64,000 nucleotides of DNA from Allacma fusca (taxonomy: Eukaryota; Arthropoda; Collembola; Symphypleona; Sminthuridae), in NCBI GenBank assembly GCA_947179485.1, contig OX359250.1, positions 15,420,539-15,484,538 of the forward strand, given 5' to 3'. The position numbers and the translations under genes are program-made. Position 1 is the first letter of the stretch, and each line of letters begins with the position of its first letter. Below are positions 11,231-22,740 of the stretch, one piece after another. Under the pieces are notes generated by a model. The model saw only the letters and a program-made list of their open reading frames with translations. It had not been told where the DNA came from and did no database searches.

Positions 11231-12354
11231 AGTTTCGTTAACTATACTCCAATGACCAACTCCGTGGCCAACTCCATTGATAGGTAGTAGAGCCAATCTC
11301 ATCACCTCATTAAGTTCCCTTCTGGGAAAAGTCAAGGACTTGGCGAAACCTCAGTCTGAAATTGTGACATTCTGGGCCCTATTTCATAAACATTACAATC
11401 CGACAATTACAGGTGAAAAGTGACAAATTGTCAATCAAAAGTGACAGTACCTTAAACCACTGTCAAAAAAAAATTTCTAAATGTACAAAACTAAAAGCTA
11501 ATAGTATTATTTACTTCACTTAATTTTAACTACACAATATCACAGTAACTGCACAAGTTTTGTGCACGACGAAATATAAGCATTTTGGATTGAAAATATT
11601 AAAATTTTAGGTGTTAACCATTGGTTTAAACCATGGTTTAAATCATTTGGTTTAAACCAAACCAACCCTGCTTCTAATTACCTTTGACCTATAGGATTTT
11701 ACCCATGAATTAGTACAAGTGCCTAATGATTTTTGTTTCTCGTTTGGTTAAAGTAGAAGTCATTGTTAGGCTTCTAATTTTATTATGGGTATTGCCGATG
11801 GCTAACAACAAAATATCGATAATATAAACGAGATATACAAAGCCGATTAATTGTTCTTGCAATTAATATTTTTGTCGCAAACGAGCGCAGTTTTGAAAAA
11901 TAAAGCACCGTGCGGAATTATATTATTATGCCCATGCATACATACACACATGACGTCATATACAGTCAGTATGCCTTCGTTGTGACGACGAATGATTATC
12001 CAGTCAGTCAGTCATAATTTGCCTGATTTTTGGATGACGTCATTTGTGGCACATCTCTTGTCAAGAAATTCCACCCATATGGACCTCACTAATAGTTAGA
12101 CGTCTAGATTCGGTGTTTCCGTAGATTTCATGGTGTGCTGTGAACAGGGTTTATTTTTAGTACATTAATATTCTGAATGCTGCTAACGTTAAAATATATC
12201 TTCCAGAAAATCAATCCAAACTTGGGACTTATCATGTGTTCGTCTAACAATATACATTTTAAATGATGACAATTATCATATTTACACGCTTATGTTAATG
12301 TATATTGTTTCTCAACGCTATTCATAAAGAAATGTACAATTTTGACAAAACCGG
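11231..12354. other. AT-rich intergenic stretch with a fossil MITE-like motif
   Basis: No gene seen. It contains CTGGGCCCTATTTCATAAAC at about 11,373 and, some 250 bp on, a strong palindrome GGTTTAAACCATGGTTTAAA (from about 11,629). Both look like end and interior motifs of a degenerate DNA transposon, but I could not define two ends. TGACGTCA motifs near 11,951 and 12,034 are CRE-like by chance or otherwise. This stretch has no mirror copy on the right arm. Confidence 0.35.
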
Positions 12355-12593
12355 CAAAGGTATACCCAACCAACTAAGGCTGAACAAAGGTAATTCAGAC
12401 TGAACTAGGCATTTTAGGCCCTACTAGGCAATTTAATAATCTGACAAGGAAATAGGAAGGGCAATTATATGCCCATTTTTAGGAAAAAAGGAAATCAGCA
12501 AAAGTCCGGTTTAGGAAGGGTATTAGGAAGGACAATCGAGATTACATTGTTTAGGTAAGGTTTCAGGCGAGGGAAACCAGTTGCCCATCTTTG
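12355..12593. mobile_element. Possible short hAT derivative
   Basis: The left edge CAAAGGTATACCCAAC and the complement of the right edge CAAAGATGGGCAAC resemble hAT terminal repeats, and the interior has AGGAAGGG / TTTAGG degenerate motifs like other arms here. No matching 8-bp flanking duplication is present, so the ends or the whole call may be wrong. Confidence 0.35.
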
Positions 12594-12619
12594 GTCATGT
12601 ACAAATACTTGCTGCGTAC

Positions 12620-14339
12620 AAGTGCTCGGACTGGGTACAGAAACCGTGTACCCGTACCCATACCCGTACCCGAATATCGGGTACTACAAAATGCTGTACC
12701 TATACCCGTACCCATACCCGAGTACCCGGGTAAATTATTTCAGTACCCGTACCCGTACCTGAAAATACAATGTAGTACCTGTACCCACAATTTACCCGTA
12801 CCCGTAATGTACCCAAAACCTGTACCCGTACCCGAGTATCTATTGTGTGTACCCGGGTATTACTCGGGTACTGGAAGTTTGGCCGATTTAAAATCCCCGA
12901 CGACATTAGCCTGCCCAGCTGAAAAATTTCAAGTTGTCAATTTTTTGACCTCCATTAAAAGTGTCCGGGATTTTGGGAATTTTCCCTAGGCGTTAAAGAC
13001 ATCCTATTTGAATTTTTTGAAAAAATTATTTAAGGCATTGTGTGATTTTTTTAATAAACACTGACGAAATTCAAATCCTACTACCCCAAAATAATAACTT
13101 GCTGAATGAAATGAAATATGTTCTCGCTAATTGGAATTGGGACGGATTCTTAATACTAAACTCTCCATAACTTGCTTTTCAACTTGGAGAACAAGAAACA
13201 ATTTTTTTTCCGGCTAATCGAACTCTGTGTATAGAAAATGTTAAACGGAAAAATTGAGTTGATCATAATTTTTCCAAGTCAAATATTGCGGTTTCAGGAA
13301 ATAAATGTGGGAGGCAATATTGAATATTCATTTTATATTACAGCTTTATAAAACAAACATCCGTAAACTGTCTCTCACATTTATGAAGCCCGAGACGGAG
13401 ATTTTCGAAAAATGCAGGCAAAATAGAACTAAAATGCAACCCCATGGAAGTTTTGAACGCCAAGTTCAGATGTCTGTCAAGTTCTTTTAACATCAAAATT
13501 ATCAAGATTAATCAAAGGGACTGAAAAATAAATATTGCGTGCAAGGAATGATATTTTTCATTCTAAAATGTTATAAATATTCACCTCAATGAAAACTCAA
13601 AGTGTCATAAATACCCAGAATTGAAAATGCTCAAATTGCCTGCATAAAATGCCTTGGCGTTTTCAAATGGACAACCCTGGGTACTTGTAACGTTAAGAAA
13701 TGGATCTGCTAATAAATGTATATTTATTCCGATCTTATCTCGTAATACGTCTTCAAATAATTGTAATGTTACGCTCCCAATGAAGATAATTAAATTGAAT
13801 CCCAAGAACTTCCCTTTTGAAATTCTTCGTTGATGAGCTTCACTATTTAAGTCGATAAACAGATGATTTCACTGACTCTACGCTCTATTTCTTTATTAGA
13901 TTCCTTGGATGAATTATTAGAAGCGTTAGATTGCAACTACCACGAAATCATAAATGAGACGAAGCCACTTGGCTCTGTCACTAACACAAGTAGCTGTATA
14001 CTACGAAATAAGCAACTCCACGGTTGGTAGGTCTTATTGTTAGCCATAGTAAACCATTCCATCAGGAACCCTTGAAGTACCCAAAAATACTCGGGTACAG
14101 CACCCACGGGTACAGGTATTTTACATAGTGACACCCGTACCCATTGGGTACTACCCGATTGTCACTGAGTGAGTACCCATACCCGTACCCGCACCTGTAC
14201 CCACTTTATTGTCTAAAATCCAGAGTACCCGGGTAGTACCCGCGTACTTGCGAGTACGCAACTTCTGTACCCGGGTAGTACCCATACCTGTACCCGTACC
14301 CATTTACCCGAGTATTACCCGTACCCAGTCCGAGCACTG
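12620..14339. mobile_element. Non-autonomous hAT element C (1,720 bp)
   Basis: Terminal inverted repeats AGTGCTCGGACTGGGTAC match exactly apart from the first base (A at the left, C at the right), and the flanking 8-bp duplication CTGCGTAC is perfect (12,612-12,619 and 14,340-14,347). Each arm is about 250 bp of degenerate TACCCG units, inverted relative to each other. The 1.2-kb interior has only short open frames with no recognisable transposase, so the element is probably mobilised in trans. The 132-codon frame starting at 12,591 is mostly arm low-complexity sequence (repeated PVPVPEY) and not a gene. Confidence 0.9.
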
Positions 14340-14456
14340 CTGCGTACAGAGACTGTTTTGTTTTCTTTGAGGTTTTCCACAAAAACTGCATATTTTTTTA
14401 AATCAGGGGTAGCAGGAAGGCCAATTTTTATTGTTAAAGTAACATGAATCAATAAT

Positions 14457-14645
14457 TCCAAAATTTTCGAGTTTTGGTAGGGACCGGTAGATTTTGCAAA
14501 CTCGACCCGATTTTTTCGGGTCGAAAACTTGATACCCGAAACCGACTCGAAAGCAAACGGTACGAAAAATATTAGGCTCGAACTCGACTCGAACCCGACT
14601 CGAACTCGAAACCTCGAGTTTCCCGAACTCGATCAGAAACACTAG
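14457..14645. repeat. CGAACTCGA-rich degenerate array, possible single hAT arm
   Basis: Degenerate CTCGAACCCGACTCGAAC units in a strand-symmetric mix, ending at CGATCAGAAACACTAG. Composition and unit style match the hAT arms in this window, but no partner arm or duplication was found. No coding potential beyond low-complexity frames. Confidence 0.35.
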
Positions 14646-14724
14646 TATCAATCAATTAAAAGGGTTCCGTTCGGGTGGGGAAGAAGTTCCCGATCCTGCG
14701 ATCCGGGATCGTTGAAAAAATGGG

Positions 14725-15245
14725 CCCAAGTAGTTGGGCAACATTTAACGGCGGGATAGTTGGTCATTTTGAAAAACACTGGCGGGCTATTTGACCAAAC
14801 TTTTTCGCTATCCAGGTAGTTGGCCAAAATTGTTTTGGCTACCCAGGTAGTTGCGCAAAAATGTTTTTCGATATCAGGGTAGTTGGCCAACAATTTTTGG
14901 TAGTTGGGCAAAACTTTTTCGATGCCCAGGTAGTTGGGCAAATTTTTTTTCGATACCCAGGTAGTTGGCCAACAGTTTTTTCGATACCCATGTAGTTGGC
15001 TAACAGTTTTTTTCGATACCCAGGTAGTTGGCCAACAGTTTTTTCGATACCCATGTAGTTGGCCAACAGTTTTTTTCGATACCCAGGTAGTTGGCCAACA
15101 GTTTTTTTCGATACCCAGGTAGTTGGCCAACAGTTTTTTTCGATACCCAGGTAGTTGGCCAACAGTTTTTGGTAGTTGGGCAAAAATGTTTTCGATAACC
15201 AGGTAGCTGGCCAACAATTTTCGGCGGGTTGTTGGCCATCTTACC
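14725..15245 (+). repeat. 31/32-bp minisatellite
   Basis: About 15 units containing GTAGTTGGCCAACAG, a T-run of variable length and CGATACCCAG. The central units (14,940-15,170) are nearly identical and the edges are degraded. The T-run length sets the 31 or 32 bp period. A 189-codon minus-strand frame across it is a translation of the repeat with a 31-residue period, because three 31-bp units make a whole number of codons; it is not a gene. Similar but decayed motifs seem to resume after hAT D at about 16,311-16,370. Confidence 0.9.
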
Positions 15246-15277
15246 CCAGCGGGTTGACCATTTACTTTTGTCAGGAT

Positions 15278-16310
15278 CAGTGGTCGTCACGGGAACGGGT
15301 AACACCCGGGTACATGGGAACGGGAACGAGTACAGGAACGGGTTCGGGAACAAATATTTTGTTCCCGACCGGTTTGGTTACAGGAACAGGAACATACTCA
15401 AGTGGACCCGACCGTTGGGAACAGGAGTGGGAACAGGAACGTTGATCTTCATTTTGTTCCCGTTCCCATCGGGAACGGGTACAGTCTACGCATGATCCCG
15501 TTCCCACACCTGTCGTTCCCGGGTTCGAGTGGGTACTTTTACCATCTCCTAGAAACATACTCAAACTTGATCTTGGGAGACTTGAAAGTATTTATTTACA
15601 GAGGTATGTATACAATTCAATTTGATATTCCATTCTACTCTTTTTTTCCAGCAGCTTCTACCTTAAATCCTGACCTTAAAGTTTAATAACACCGCTTAAC
15701 GTCTTGAATGAAAATAGAGCTCCTGTTTCAGTATAATAGCTGAATTATCTTCAGTAGTTCTAAAGTATTCTACAAATTATTATAAAATATATTCAACTAG
15801 TTATTCTTGGCTTGTGCAATTTCTGCTAAATGTGGAAAAACAAATGGAAAATAACCAGTGCCGGTATATATTCTTCAGGTAGCCTCATCAACACGACTGG
15901 GCACATTATTCCTGAAGAATTAAACAATTACTTATTACGCGGTAACATTTCGCTTTGGGGGGATTAACCCACCCTGCGTATGCCTGTTTTTTATCTGCAA
16001 AATGATGGGTTTAGTAGTTACTGAAACCCTGGTCATAAGTTTTACTACACTTAAGTACAGTATCCCTTGGACCCGGGAACGGGACCGGGAACAGAAGCTG
16101 TGGGAACGGGTACAAAACATTTCCAATTTCTGGGTACAGGAACAGGAACGGGTCCGGGTACGCATTTTAAATAAATTCATAGGAACGGGTACCTAAAACA
16201 TTGTTCCCACGATGACGGGAACGGGTCCGGGTACGGGAACACTTAAGGGGAGTACCCGTTGAGTGGGAACGGGAACGGGGACAAACTTTTTGTACCCATG
16301 ATGACCACTG
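15278..16310. mobile_element. Non-autonomous hAT element D (1,033 bp)
   Basis: Ends read CAGTGGTCGTCACGGG on the left and CAGTGGTCATCATGGG on the complement of the right. Flanks GTCAGGAT (15,270-15,277) and GTCATAAT (16,311-16,318) agree at 6 of 8 positions, consistent with an aged hAT duplication. Both 250-bp arms are degenerate GGGAACGGGTAC units in inverted orientation. The centre (15,545-16,055) is AT-rich with no coding sequence. It lies directly beside the 31/32-bp minisatellite. Confidence 0.8.
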
Positions 16311-16318
16311 GTCATAAT

Positions 16319-17302
16319 CGTTGACCATTTGGAACTTTTTCCACACCCGGTTCAGTTGAGCCACCCATCCATAAACAACACCAATTCCCTCTCTGTGATA
16401 AAATCAGTGAGCTGTCTGTTCATCGGTCTCAATTCAGAGAAATTCCATTATAACTTAATAAAAATAGATAGGACATTTTAGCCTACCACATAAGAAAGGG
16501 AAAAAAATCATTGGCCATGTATTTATGATTTTTAGCATGTTTTAAACATCCCAGGAAATGGCAAACCATTTTGGCAAAATGCTCAGAAATTGAAACCAAT
16601 ATTTTTAAAACTATCCAGTAATTTACAAATGCCTGAATTATCGAAGTGTGTAGTGAACTACTGGATTTTGACAAGAAATTCTGCCAAGTGTTTAAGAATT
16701 GGAAAACAATTTCGGATGGCTACAAAGAAATGACAAAATTAACTTCATTCCTTTGCCAAAATTCCAGGAATTTACACAATATAGACCTCAGTGGGTCACA
16801 ATAGTCCAATGACATCAGATTCACCGTACGATTAGTGGGTTACAAATACGAACACGACTTTACACTCAACTCATTGGGTAGCATTAACTCTCAAGACTTA
16901 AAATTCACCTCATTGAGTAAAAGTGCGCAAATCGATCTCAGATTGTCCTTCATTAAAATTTATATATTTAATTTCAATTTTCAGATTGATCAAGTTGATT
17001 TTGTATTTTCTGACTAAATGTTACTCTTTTCCGAAAATTTTCGATGACACTCAATGCAGTGCTCGTTTAAACGTTCACGAAATTTCATTTTCGTTTTTTA
17101 TATTTGTACAATCTTAGACTTTTGATCAATTGAACAAAGGAGAAGCAAAAGTGCTTTGAAAAATATTTTCTAACTGACCAAAGTGTTTAAACTAAATTGA
17201 TTATAATATTTTGCCACGTCTTTATGCACAGCGATCACGTTTGGTCAGGTAATTACGGATTAATGTTTTTGTGAATAATTATGTTTAGACACTCGTTAGA
17301 AA
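16319..17302. repeat. Degenerate AT-rich repeat without mirror copy
   Basis: No gene. Shows the recurring style of GGCAAACCATTTTGGCAAAAT, CAGGAATTTAC and TTTGCCAAAATTCCAGG, an eroded tandem repeat of roughly 30-36 bp. 16,900-17,260 is related to 25,380-25,560 and 29,440-29,760. Confidence 0.4.
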
Positions 17303-20300
17303 TTGAATTTTCTGGGAGGTATTTGATTCAATTTTACATTGAGAATGCTCGGAGGAGACAAGAAGCAAAATTCAAAAATGAGAAGCGTATGAAAGAAAAT
17401 GTGTTGGAGACTGATTTCTGATGATTTTGTGATGGAACATAGAAAATATTCGAAAACACTGAGATTTACGAAAATTTCATTGGGATTCATTTTTAATCAA
17501 ATGTCAACGGTCCGTCTCAAATATTGGGACTACAATACCCAATGATGTGAGAAGCGTTATGAATTATTCCCATAGGTTATTATCAGGAAAGAAAGGTTTT
17601 CCTGGAAATTAACGGAACGTATTCAACCATCGAACAACTCCTCGGAATGCACTAATGAAATTTTTTTAAATCAGAAATTAATATTCAAAAACCCCTCAAC
17701 TTCTCTTCTTTTGGTCTACAACCTCAGAGTTGAAACAGTTGAGGTCATGTATCTAGGAATGAACAACATTTTTTATTCAATACACAGCCATTGACAAAAA
17801 TATTCACCTACGTTTCAGTAACTGATGAAAGATTTGGCAAATTAGTTTACACTTGAGATAAAAAATATTTGAGTACATGAAATTTCTTCCAAAAAAATAT
17901 TCTGCAGAACAGCACTGCACTTCCGGTCCTTTTTGAAGCAGCTACCTTCTTGACATAATTACATATGTTTAAGGCCCAAAAAAATCGAATTTGTTACAAA
18001 TATTTTTAAAACTTTGACCGTCAATTCTTTTTAAAACTTTAAATATTTACCTTTATTTTATCTACTCCTGCTAAGCGCTTCGGTAGATTCCACTAAATTT
18101 ACGTACCTTTTGGTATATTAAAATATACTCAAAAAATACTCCGCAAATGACTTTCATATTTTTGAAAATTTTTAAAAAATATTTGGTCAACAAAATTTGT
18201 GCTCATATGCACTCACACGTTGGGAATTCCTGAAAATCTCTATGGATTCAAAGCTCGAGTTCGAAATTACTTACTTCCAGTGATTGTCCCCTTATAAAAT
18301 ATTGGACGGAACAATATACGGAATATTGGGTCTCTCAAGGGTCAACTCGGTTAATATTAGGTCTTTGACGAGGTATTTAATTCCTCGAAAAGTTAAAGCC
18401 ACATCAGCATAAATTTGGATATCCTAGTCAAATCTTTGATGGGAACTCAAAACAATGTCCTCCTCCCTCCGGCCAATCTTCATTGGTGTTCGTAATTTCG
18501 AAAAACTACATTTTGGGAGCGATTGTGAAATTCATTGAATTAATTGAAAACTTTTGACTGATATATTCAATCGCGATTCTTGTTACCTCATTTGAAAACT
18601 GCCTACATGCTCTGAAAGCTCAAAGTTTTAAAGCCTATTCAAAATTTATGGTATTTCATTTCATCGACATTTTTACCAGAATTTTGATTTGTTATTGTTG
18701 AATTTGTCAATTCAACTAGGACTAAAAACTGCAGTCACAAACGGCCAAAATAAAATATTCCAGTGTGTAACGTGGGTCAGAGGTTGCATTCCAAAAGTTC
18801 TAAGTCTAAACAATTGACCTCGGAAAAAAACTTATAATGGGACTATCTTTTGGCCACAATGGGATTACGTCAGGAAAATTTACAACGGGTAAAACGTGGG
18901 TGTTAAAATAGTTGCTATATTTTTTATGGATATTGCCTTAAAATAAAAAATGATAAAATGATTTTAAAATAAGTGAAACATTTTATTTGCGTAATTTTCG
19001 TATTTAAAAAAAACTCTTTAACTGAAATTTCTGGCTGAATTGCAGTGAGAGTCATAAAACCCAATTCAGTCAATCTGTCAATACATCATCTCACCTCGGA
19101 CAATAAAGGTTAGAAAACACTTTTCAATTTTGACATTTATAAACATCACAGCGTTTCAAAATATCTTTCGAAACGAACCGTCCATAAAAGAGAGGAAATT
19201 TCATTTTCGCATCTTTACACCTTGCTCTCGGTTCTTACTGGCCATTTCCACATTTCTCAAAGTATAGAGCTGCTGGATGACTCATATAAAAGTCAACGAC
19301 GTTCGCTACAACTTTTGAAGAACCAATTATTATGAAAACTGTATTTAAATTTGAGTAAATAAATTTATACCGTTTAAAACTTACAAAATTAGACTTTTTT
19401 GTAAAAATCCTGACTAAAATGATACTAATATATATAAAATAGTAAAATGTTACAAAGGATACGAATTATTTACATAGGTTGTCATCAGGAAAATAAGATT
19501 TTCCTCGACATTAAAGCAACGTAGTCAACCATTGAACAACTCCCCAGAAAGCTCCTTAAGAATAATAATTCCTGCCAACGAAGTTTAAAAAAATAAAAAA
19601 TAAACATTCGAAAATGTCTCTTCTTTTGGCCTACAACCTCATAGTGGAAACAATTTAGGCCACGTATTTAGGAATGCACAAAATATTTGACCCAACACCA
19701 GCCGTTGACAAAAATATTAACCAGCCTTTCAGGAATGAAAACATTTCGGCCATACCTTGTTTTTGAGATACAAATCTGAGAACCCCGAAAAACATTCGAA
19801 TTTCTTAAAAATATTTTCAAAATTTTGACCGCCAATTTTAAAAAAATCCAAAGACCTGACAAATAAAAAATGAGACAATCTGTAGGAAAAATAACTTTTG
19901 GGTAAATTCTAAAGAATTTAAAAAAAGATTATTCTGAAAACACCCAGCAAAATTTGAATTTGAAATTGAAATTTGAAGCGTGTGGTCTGAATGACTTCAG
20001 ACCACATGCAGGGGTGCACTACACGTGAGAAAACACCACAATAATGCGGTAATTCATTTTCGTTTTTTTGTTATAAAAATATTTTTGCATTTTATTTTTG
20101 TGTTGAGATTTCTAATAAAGAGAGCCAACTGAGATCATTTTTAATATCAAACATTTTAAGTACACATACCATTGCTTCTCTGTCATTAAACTTTACAAAT
20201 GAGTTTGCACAGAGGTTAATTTTCTGAAATATTTTAAACAAACAACACATTTTCTGAAAAACAATTTGTGTATCAATAAAAAATAAATGAAGAAATTAGG

Positions 20301-22740
20301 ATATTAAAAACCCCGACTTTGCTTTATTTTTATGAACCCTGTGTCCTCAATTATTGACCCGATAATTTTATTTGTTACAAATAAAGTACTTTGTAAATCA
20401 CTCCACTGTATGTGGGCTACTGCGGAACGACCTAGGATTATTACCACACTGTACCCGGTGCCTGAAAACAACTTGCTCCACCGCTATTCCGTAGAAGGGC
20501 AACGGTAAAAATATATTGGATTCACAGAAAATTGTGTTCCAGATTTAAAAAAATATATCCACCTAGTTCAAAGACCTTCGATAAACAGAGCTCAGAGAAA
20601 TGGAGAAACGTCATTTTCGGCATTAAAAGGCATCTCAATTATTAGAAATCATTTATGAAGTTAATTTTCTACTTTCGGATTTATAAGGTTTTTCGGTTTT
20701 AAAATTTCTCTGATTAAATGTTTCACACCTTTGTGGTGTGTGTCTAAATTATGGGACGAAATGATTTTATGTTCTATTTGTTTGAAAGTCCGTAAAATAT
20801 TTCACAAATGAACACCAAATTTTTCTTTAATGATTTTACATTTTTGGTAAACATTCAAAGCCTTTTAAAATTTCAGTTTTTTCATAACATTCCTGACAAA
20901 ACAATTGTACGAACTACTCAGAAATAGCCAAACCTTTCAATCGAAAAATTGGAAAAAAATCCTGGAATGAAACAAACAATTTGCCAACTGCTCAGGAATT
21001 AGGTTGTAATACATGGAAAATATGTGATTACACTATTGGCTATCCCATAGGAAAATAAATAATCGCAAGTACCCGAAAACCCCTGATTTTTTAAAAAACT
21101 ACCGAGAGTTTAAGTTTTGTCATCATCAAATTACAATATTTTGTTTTCAGAAAATCGCGCAATGTGATTAAACCGAATTTTACTTCTTGTATATTTGTCG
21201 ATACTGAACAGAAACCCGAAATCCCCTGATAGATGTCGCCCCGTTTAACCTTGTACTTAAGCAATTCATATGCTTACTTACATTGGAACCGTGAGCAACG
21301 TATTAGAGCTACAGCAAAACTATTTAGGAAAACAGTTTTTAGACGAGATATCAAAAAATGAGTTCCGAAAAATGAATTTAGTAACTTCAAGTGTTAACTT
21401 TATTAATTATTATTTAATTTAAAAACCTGAACTATAAAAAAGTTTCGCTATCTATTATCAGATTTTAGTTGCTTAATACATTAACTTGATTAATTATTTA
21501 ATTCTAAAATTCCAACCTGATTTCAATAAAACCGGTAACAACCGACTCAAGAGATAGAGTTGTGAAGGGAAACATCCATAAACCTCATGAATTCGCTTTC
21601 TATTAAAATTCAGCGACATGACAAATCCTCAGTCTAAAATTGAAAAATTCGAATTTCCTTAATAATTTCTACAGTACATGTCCGATTTCCATAAAACCAA
21701 ATCCAATGGATTACGAGAGGGTAGTGATAACCATCGATAAATCTGATTATTCCTTTTTTGGAAAAAATTCAACCCCTTTGCTTTTTATTGCAATTCTAAT
21801 TTTTATGTAACTTCCGATACTATGCAATGCTAATTTACAGGTCAGTTCCGATACTGTGTAATATTAGTTTTCAGGTAAATTCCGATACTGCGTAATGTTA
21901 ATTTTCAGGTAAATTCCCAAAATATTTGATCCCTACCATGAATTGATGAAAATGTCCTTGTCCCAAATCGCCCCGAATTGAGGAAAAGCTTAAGCCAACT
22001 CCCTTGAGAGGACAAAAATACATTGCTTTTGGAGGAAATTCCCAGGAAAATATTTCAGAGGCTACCTTACAAGAGTTATAATTTACAAAAACAGTTGCTC
22101 AACTTCCCCTATTTAAAGAAATTGTTTCTGCTAAGAATCAATGATGCTTCGAATTGAAATCAAATTTCGTCCAATTACCCAGTCCAAAATCTTCCCGGAG
22201 TGACTAAAAACTATTTGACAAGATACCGCATAAATGAGGAGAAAGGTTTGACGAAATTTTAAAAAATGAGAAAACGTTTCAGCCGATTTGTTTACATCGT
22301 CAAAGATAACAAGCTGAATCTCAAGAAATATGCACACAAATTTGATCAACTTCCCAGGAATACGGAAAAATCTGTTTTGTTTAATCTCCTGGAATGGACA
22401 ATGTAAATAAATTGATTTCACAAATTACAATTTCCTTCTTGGGTTCTATCTGGTCCTAGATTTTCTGTTCCAGAGAACTCTATTTATAACTTGGACAATG
22501 AATGCTGAAATGAATGAGTACTGAAACAATGACTGAATGCTCAAATGACTGTCTATAAAGGTTGCAAAATATTCTTCTCAGACAGACCGTACATGAAAAA
22601 ATGGGAAATGAAAAATTCTCCTGCGCATCTTTACTCATGGACATGAATTTAACCAAACTTGTTTTCTGTTCTTACGAGTCATGCCAACAATTATTATCAA
22701 CGACGTTTTGAATTATTATAGACATGACGTGACAAATGTA
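17303..22740. repeat. Palindrome arm L2
   Basis: Reverse complement of 44,931-52,467. Anchor pairs: TTCTGGGAGGTATTTGATTC (17,306) with its complement near 52,450; GGGACTATCTTTTGGCCAC (18,840) with about 50,940; the GC-rich block 20,395-20,525 with 49,470-49,590; and 22,131-22,421, whose 96-codon frame differs from that of 45,251-45,541 by one residue. The right arm has about 2.3 kb extra (45,758-48,060), and the left has about 200 bp extra near 19,870-20,060. No protein family is recognisable. Several frames are shared between arms simply because the DNA is duplicated. Confidence 0.85.
20395..20525 (+). repeat. GC-rich segment, copy 1
   Basis: A GC-rich island in AT-rich DNA containing CACACTGTACCCGGTGCCTG and AGAAGGGCAACGG. 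It is repeated directly at 22,862-22,998 and inverted at 49,470-49,590. It has no continuous frame, and I do not recognise its origin. Confidence 0.6.

Noticed and set aside
12355..12593. Firm hAT call
   Set aside because: End sequences are suggestive but no 8-bp duplication flanks them, so it is kept only as a low-confidence feature.
14648..15217. 189-codon minus-strand frame with a 31-residue repeat
   Set aside because: Translation of the 31/32-bp minisatellite; the overlapping frames of 114 and 117 codons show the same repeat in other phases.
22131..22421. Conserved 96-codon frame found three times (22.1, 33.0 and 45.3 kb)
   Set aside because: Conservation is explained by near-identical duplication of the DNA; flanking non-coding bases are equally conserved and the protein resembles nothing known to me.
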